Shown: piece by piece, positions 59,201 through 64,000 of the stretch | Position numbering within the stretch: position 1 is the stretch's first letter | Layout: each line of letters starts with the position of its first letter | Assembly: GCA_016647705.1 (NCBI GenBank) | Contig: CM028325.1 | Location: 30,546,474 to 30,610,473, forward strand | Direction of reading: 5' to 3' | Origin: Eucommia ulmoides | Lineage: Eukaryota; Streptophyta; Magnoliopsida; Garryales; Eucommiaceae | Length of the DNA: 64,000 nt | Position numbers and translations under genes: made by a program | Notes under the pieces: model-generated | The model's input: only the letters and a program-made list of their open reading frames with translations | Databases searched by the model: none | What the model was told of the DNA's origin: nothing

Positions 59201-60515
59201 TATTGATTATTACTTGTTTATTATTGTATTTTGGAAATTGATCTTATAAATTGTTTTTGATTTTTAAAGAAAATATTCTTTCAAACAATTTCTTGAATCT
59301 GATTACGTACTTCAATTTGCTACCCATATATTTTGTTAAAATCAGATTTCTGCATCTCACACAATTCTATCACTAGTTGGGATATTAATTGAGTTTATAT
59401 ATATTTAGGGTGGTATAATCTCCGAATGAGATTTACTTATCAATTTTTGTATTGGTGAGTTGTGACGAGTTAAATATCATTGGGTATATTTAATCAAGGG
59501 TAGCTGGGTTTCAGTCTCTTCTTGTAAAGAGATTGAGGTAGTGATTCTTCCTGGATAAGAATTGCGTGTTTGTGTGTGATTTTGTAACGGTTCAATCCTT
59601 ACCGGGTAAAAGGATATTTGGAGTTTTTTGGTGAGCTTTTGATTCTTGAGCCTAAGTGTTAAAAATAATTAGGTTATTCTTTAACTTATAAAAAGTAGAG
59701 GTTATTTCTTAACCTTTGAAAAAGAAATTGTAAAGGTTGATTATGAGTCTGTAAAAGAATAAGTGTGTGAGTTTGGTTCCTACCTTTAAAGGAATCTTGG
59801 TTTTAGTGGGTGCGACCTCCGTGGAGCTCGGGGGACTGGATTAGTCAAGTGTAACTTGGTGAACCAGTATAAATCTCTAGTGTGCTGCTTTCTTAATTTG
59901 TCTATTCTTGTTGTTTGTGTGTGCACCTAGTTGATTGATTAATTCCGTTGTATTATAAAGATAATAATTAATTTAGGCATAAAATTAATTATTTGATTTA
60001 TTGATTTTTATTCTGATTATTTTTAATTACCCAATTCACCCTCCTCTTGGGTATTATTCTACTGGGCCAACATTATGGATGCAGGATCACTTTTCTAAAC
60101 TTGTTTTTAATTCATTCTTATTGACATTTTTTCCCCTTTAACCAATTTCTTTTCTTGGTTAGCTCCACTAAATACATAAATTTAATTTTAATTAATTATA
60201 AATATTTATTTTTCAATTATACATAGGAGCAAATAATTTATCTAATTGGAATCCTATTAAAGACACACATATTTATAAAAATTATTTAAAAATATTTTTG
60301 TGTCATGTGTGATCTTAATTAGGATATTAAGAGTTGAAATTTAAACCTGAGTTATTTTTCCTAAGTTCTTCAAATTCTTCAACCTTTTAATCTTTCATCA
60401 TCTTTATCATCATATCTTTATCATTTGGAATTAATAAACTGAAACACTTAATCAAATTGTTAGTTCCACAAAAAACATCAACCTTTAATTGTCCATTAAA
60501 ATCTTAAGATCAATA
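56283..60515 (-). mobile_element. Right LTR of the Sirevirus-type element, split by a solo LTR
   Basis: Left part 56283-57996, right part 60078-60515. Together they make about 2.15 kb, the size of the solo LTR inserted in it. The ends are TGTTGGCC on the left and GATCAATA (decayed GATCAACA) on the right. Confidence 0.8.
57997..60072 (+). mobile_element. Solo LTR of the same Sirevirus-type family, opposite orientation
   Basis: Exactly TGTTGATCCC...GGGCCAACA, 2076 bp, flanked on both sides by TTATG (57992-57996 and 60073-60077), a perfect 5-bp target duplication. The intact ends and duplication show a clean insertion followed by LTR-LTR recombination. It is the youngest layer of the nested set by position. 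Repeated GTCGAC words occur at 58430-58610. Confidence 0.9.
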
Positions 60516-61130
60516 TATTTTATTCTTATGTGTGTAAGGTTGTAAAACAAAGATTGCGGTCTTAAATATTTTTCTTGAATAGTTTATGTTCTAAATGTTA
60601 TTATAGAGATTTAGATCTGAATTTATTCGTATCTCAAATGTTAGATTTAATACCTGTGGTTTATATCTAACAGTTTTACAATTAATTTTAGTGGTATCGA
60701 TATGACTTAATTGGATAAATTATACTGAACGATTAATTCATCTTAAGATTAGTTAATGTAGGAATTGAATCGTGAAGATAGTTTATCCCAATTAAGTGGT
60801 CAATTTATCTTTCGTGGTAATATTGGCTTGTAGTTAATATTACTTGATTATACACCGAATGAAAGAAATAGGAATAAAATATATAAGATAAATTGATGAA
60901 TCTATGCATGTCCCTAACTTGAACCTTTATATATATTCTATCTTAATTGATTAGTTTTATGCTATTTCATTATTAAAATTTAAAACCAAACCAAAATCCT
61001 TTATTTTACTCAAGAAATATAAAATATAAAATTAATAGTTACAATCCAATCTCTATGGATCGACCCCATACTTAAGCACTATACTACAATAGTTGGCGCT
61101 TAAATTAGGTATTAAATTTGAGCGATGAAA

Positions 61131-61150
61131 TTTTGGCGCCTTTGCCGGGG
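61131..61150 (+). other. Primer-binding site of the Athila-like element
   Basis: TGGCGCC...GCCGGGGA, within 10 bases of the LTR end, is the well-known primer-binding region of Athila-type elements. Confidence 0.75.
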
Positions 61151-61499
61151 ATTGGCAACGTAAATTATTATTTTTTGCTTATTTTTCATCCAGTAGTGTA
61201 AATCCATATTTTATTTTATTTCATTATTACCGTGCAAATACTCTATCTTTACAGATTGGAATTTGGTAATTGGGTTGAATTCAATTGTCATTATTACTTA
61301 CGGACACCAGGTTCTACGTTCTAATTTACAAGTCTTGTTCTTTATTTTATTTTATTCTTTTTAATTAATTATTTTTTAAGCTTATTGGATATTATCTCTT
61401 GAATTTTTTTTTTTAAATTAGTGGTACTATTTTAATTTAATTTTTAAAAAAAATAAATTGGTTTAGTTATTGACATTGAGGAAACCTATGCTTGAACAG

Positions 61500-62797
61500 T
61501 AGATGATCACGTAATCATAGGGATACAATCTTAGACTCTATTCTAGACAGCGTTCCTAGAAAAGTAAGATCTAAATTTAACAATCTTATACTAGAACCAA
61601 TTACCAAAGAAACTAATATGGGAGATATACCAAAATCCCTGAAGGAGTACTACACGCCTTCTACCTATGTATCCCTATCATGTATCCACTTACCAACTGT
61701 AGTGGGTGAGCATAACTTTGAGATCAAATCATCAATAATTCAAATGTTACCTAATTATTATGGAATGAGCACAGAAAACCCATATAAACATTTGGATGAA
61801 TTTTTAGAACTTTGCACAACTTTTAGAATATCCAATTTGTCTGATGATGCACTTAGGTTAAGATTATTCTTGTTTTCCCTAAAAGGTAAAGCTAAACATT
61901 AGATACATTCTTTAGCCCCAACTTCCATTGGAACTTGGGCTGATATGTAGAGAGAATTCCTTAGAAAATATTACCCTATAGGAAAAACAAATAAAGTGAG
62001 AAGAGCTCTTACTACGTTTACCCAATCTCCGGGTGAACAATTCCTTGAACGTTGAGAACAATTAAAAGAATTATTGAGCTAATGTCCATATCATCAAGTT
62101 TCAAGATGGAAATTAGTGCAAAGCTTCTACGAAGCCTTAGATGGGAGTAACCGCCAAATGGTGGACGCTTCATGTGGAGGCACATTTCTAATGAAATCTG
62201 AAGATGAGGCATAGGAATTATTTGAAAACTTAAGTGAAAATTCACTACAACATGATGCATTAGTGAGAAGAGATAGATAAAATTTAATCTCACCAATAAC
62301 CAACCAAAGAGTTGGGGTTAACGAAATAAATCAGAATGACTTGTTAACAAATATCTCAAAAGGCCTAGGACAATTGATGAGTCAATCTCAAACCTTTGAG
62401 CCTTGTGCGTTGTGTCAAAGTGTATCTTACCTGATAACTGACTGTCATCTCAGTTCTCAATATCCTGAATATGTGCAAGAGCAAGTTAATGTTGCTCAAT
62501 GGATACTGAGAAATGAGAACAATCTGTATTCTAACACCTACAACCTTGGGTGGCAGAATCATCCTAACCAATTAATTGAATCACCACCACAACTTGAGTT
62601 GAAACAATTACCTAATTTTCTTACGTATGCCTTCATCGTGCTCTCTTGGATTTAGGTGCGAGTGTCAATCTTTTTCCATTTTCAGTATATCAGAAACTTG
62701 GGCTAGGAATTTTGCAACCGACATCAGTCACTCTTCAATTGACTGATAGATCAGTAAAGAAACCTCAAAGGGTAATAGAAGATGTCTTAGTTGGGTG
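61500..62797 (+). pseudogene. Broken gag and protease of the Athila-like element
   Basis: The gag-like part (about 61.6-62.3 kb) shows YKHLDEFLELCTTF and LRLRLFLFSLKGKAKH, in the order of the retrotransposon gag family. A cysteine/histidine-containing stretch follows at 62.40-62.46 kb. The aspartic protease site LDLGASVNLFPFS lies at about 62,645-62,685, with EDVLV near the point where the next LTR begins. Interruptions are present; it is not a functional gene. Confidence 0.7.
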
Positions 62798-64000
62798 ATA
62801 GGTATGATCTACCTACATATTTTCAAATCGAATTAAGTTAGTTTTCAATTGTTTATATAGTATTTTATTATGTTTTAATTAGTTTTTATACTTCTTGTAT
62901 TAAAACATATGTGTGGGGCAAAAAGATAGGAACCTGGAGTGAAAATAATGACATTGAACCAAAAACGATTGAAGAACGGTGGAAAAATGAGTATAGAGGT
63001 AATATGGTGAAACAAGCCCATCACCGCGGTGTCCAGACCATCGCCGCAGCGGTGAAAATGCTGAGAAGACCAATATCTTGCTGAACTTCCGCCGCCATGG
63101 AGCAAATTCCACCGTAGCGGCGGTGAACCAACAAAATGTTTTTTAAATCCACCACTTTCTTCACTGCTGCGGCGATCAACTAATTGACCTACTCTATCAC
63201 TACGGTGCTGAATCCCACGGCCGCGGCGGTAGCCTCTGCACAACCTAGATATTTTTATTAGATATTTTGAGATATTTTGTCTATAAATACTAACTCATCT
63301 CCCCCTTTCTTGAACCCCCCGACCATTTGGGAACCTTAAGCTATATTTAGGCCAGGGTTTAGGAGTTTTAGAGGTGGAGTTCGCACCCCGAAGTGGAGAA
63401 GACGGTGAAACGATCATTGAGCGTTCTTAGCGATTTATCTTCGAACGAGGCTAAGTTCTTAGATTGTTTTTCTTATTTCTTTAACTTAGGATATTGTGAA
63501 CATGTTTAGCTTGTTATGTCATTGTAAATGCGACTATGGCCTTAGCTAAACATGGATTGTAGTAGGGATTAACAATAAATTTATAAATACATTGTTTGGA
63601 TAATTTTGGTGTTTTATTTGTGATTGTTCTTCATAGTTTGATTGTATTTATCGTATTGTTTGTTTATCATGCTTAGTTAGATAAATGGAGAATACGGGGT
63701 TTTGACAAATCCCGGATTCGGATTTGGGTAAACAAATGCCACGATTCTATAACCTGGTCAGGGTTTGAATTGTGGACAATCGATGATGTTGGGACAAAAC
63801 TCATGCAACCTAGGGTCATTAAGACGATGGGAGAGACTTCTTCATTGACTCTAAGTTACATTATATCCCTCGTCTTACACTTGGGAGAGGTAGCGAGAGA
63901 GTTTTAGAATAGAGATTGTCGAAAGGGTAAATACAATGCACGATCCTATGACCTGGTCGGGAGTTGGATTGTGTGCAATCAATGACGTTAGGCGAGACTC
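62796..64000 (+). mobile_element. Large Ty3-type LTR running off the right edge
   Basis: It starts TGATAGG, directly after Athila-like protease sequence, with ttggg as a possible target duplication. A TATA-like 'gtctataaatact' is at 63280-63292, followed by a leader-like part. Repeated gcggcggtg/ccgcggcgg words lie at 63020-63235. The right part matches window positions 1-130. Minus-strand frames at 62875-63243 are repeat artefacts. Family: large-LTR Ty3 group, probably Athila or Tat. Confidence 0.6.
63739..64000. repeat. 198-bp tandem repeat inside the LTR
   Basis: 'cacgat.ctat.acctggtc.gg' begins at 63740 and recurs at 63938; the second unit is cut by the window edge. A related unit occupies positions 1-130. 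Confidence 0.8.

Larger units (their letters stand above)
49569..60515 (-). mobile_element. Ty1/copia Sirevirus-type element, broken and rearranged
   Basis: It lies within the Athila-like LTR. The outer LTRs (left from 49569, right 56283-60515) open TGTTGGCC on the plus strand, i.e. the element is read leftwards. Near flanks tatta (49564-49568) and tattt (60516-60520) fit a 5-bp target duplication with one difference. gag, protease and the pre-integrase part are on the minus strand, while integrase, RT and RNase H lie on the plus strand between them. Comparing 230 bp of the two LTR copies by eye gives about 10 percent difference, suggesting insertion millions of years ago. Confidence 0.75.
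48808..62795 (+). mobile_element. Athila-like Ty3/gypsy retrotransposon, broken, split by a copia element
   Basis: The LTR opens TGATCG at 48808 and closes at a decayed CGATGA ending 61127. Its two parts (48808-49568 and 60516-61127) add up to about 1.37 kb once the copia insertion is set aside. A primer-binding site follows, then gag-like and protease-like sequence. The right side is cut at 62796 by another LTR. The element inserted into the reverse-transcriptase region of the Tat-type element. Only the 5' part is in the window; several interruptions mark it as a fossil. Confidence 0.7.

Noticed and set aside
62875-63243. Minus-strand frame of 122 codons
   Set aside because: It runs through the GC-rich repeated words of an LTR and shows no protein family.

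Overview
This looks like nuclear DNA of a flowering plant, most likely a eudicot. It is AT-rich, full of LTR retrotransposon debris, Tourist-type MITEs and TA microsatellites, and holds one clear host gene: an intronless GRAS-family transcription factor of the SCARECROW-LIKE 4/7 type (SCL4-like, minus strand, 30043-31902). I see no tRNA, rRNA, CRISPR array or bacterial-type operon. The species cannot be named from the sequence alone.

Layout. 1-4081: end of a large LTR, then the tandem-repeat 3' region and LTR of a Ty3/gypsy Tat-like element, then a copia-type solo LTR. 4082-10395: AT-rich intergenic DNA with TA microsatellites, a SINE-like scrap, a direct duplication, and one unrecognised degraded coding stretch (8766-9268). 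10396-14455: a candidate non-autonomous DNA element, a GC-rich island with ACGT motifs, several MITEs and a 79-bp tandem duplication. 16128-23608: a SINE-like sequence, a TIR-bounded non-autonomous element with a TRIM retrotransposon inside, LTR scraps, and a Tat-like LTR with an internal minisatellite. 24194-29104: a candidate DNA element holding a higher-order repeat built on the palindrome GTTAACGTTAAC, with a 2-kb foldback element (long inverted arms, 8-bp target duplication) inserted at its right edge. 30043-32074: the GRAS gene with TATA box and a minimal AUG-stop upstream ORF. 32180-40874: MITEs, a second copy of the TIR element, LTR scraps, a GC-rich island and a CACTA-like element. 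40875-64000: a nested stack of LTR retroelement fossils.

The stack from outside in: a minus-strand Ty3/gypsy Tat/Retand-type element (pol about 46.05-48.8 kb, with an opposite-strand accessory ORF region at 41.05-44.16 kb) is interrupted by a plus-strand Athila-like Ty3 element (LTR from 48808, gag and protease at 61.6-62.8 kb). The Athila-like LTR is split by a copia element of Sirevirus type (49569-60515), which itself carries a solo LTR of its own family in opposite orientation (57997-60072, target duplication TTATG). Another large LTR begins at 62796 and runs off the window; its family matches the LTR fragment at positions 1-515. All these elements are broken fossils.

The host gene does not act with any neighbour here. 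No previously undescribed multi-gene system is evident. The most noteworthy signals are the AUG-UGA start-stop element in the GRAS leader, the foldback element, the GTTAACGTTAAC higher-order repeat, the unrecognised coding remnant, and the nested retroelement stack. All identity and age statements are estimates by eye.
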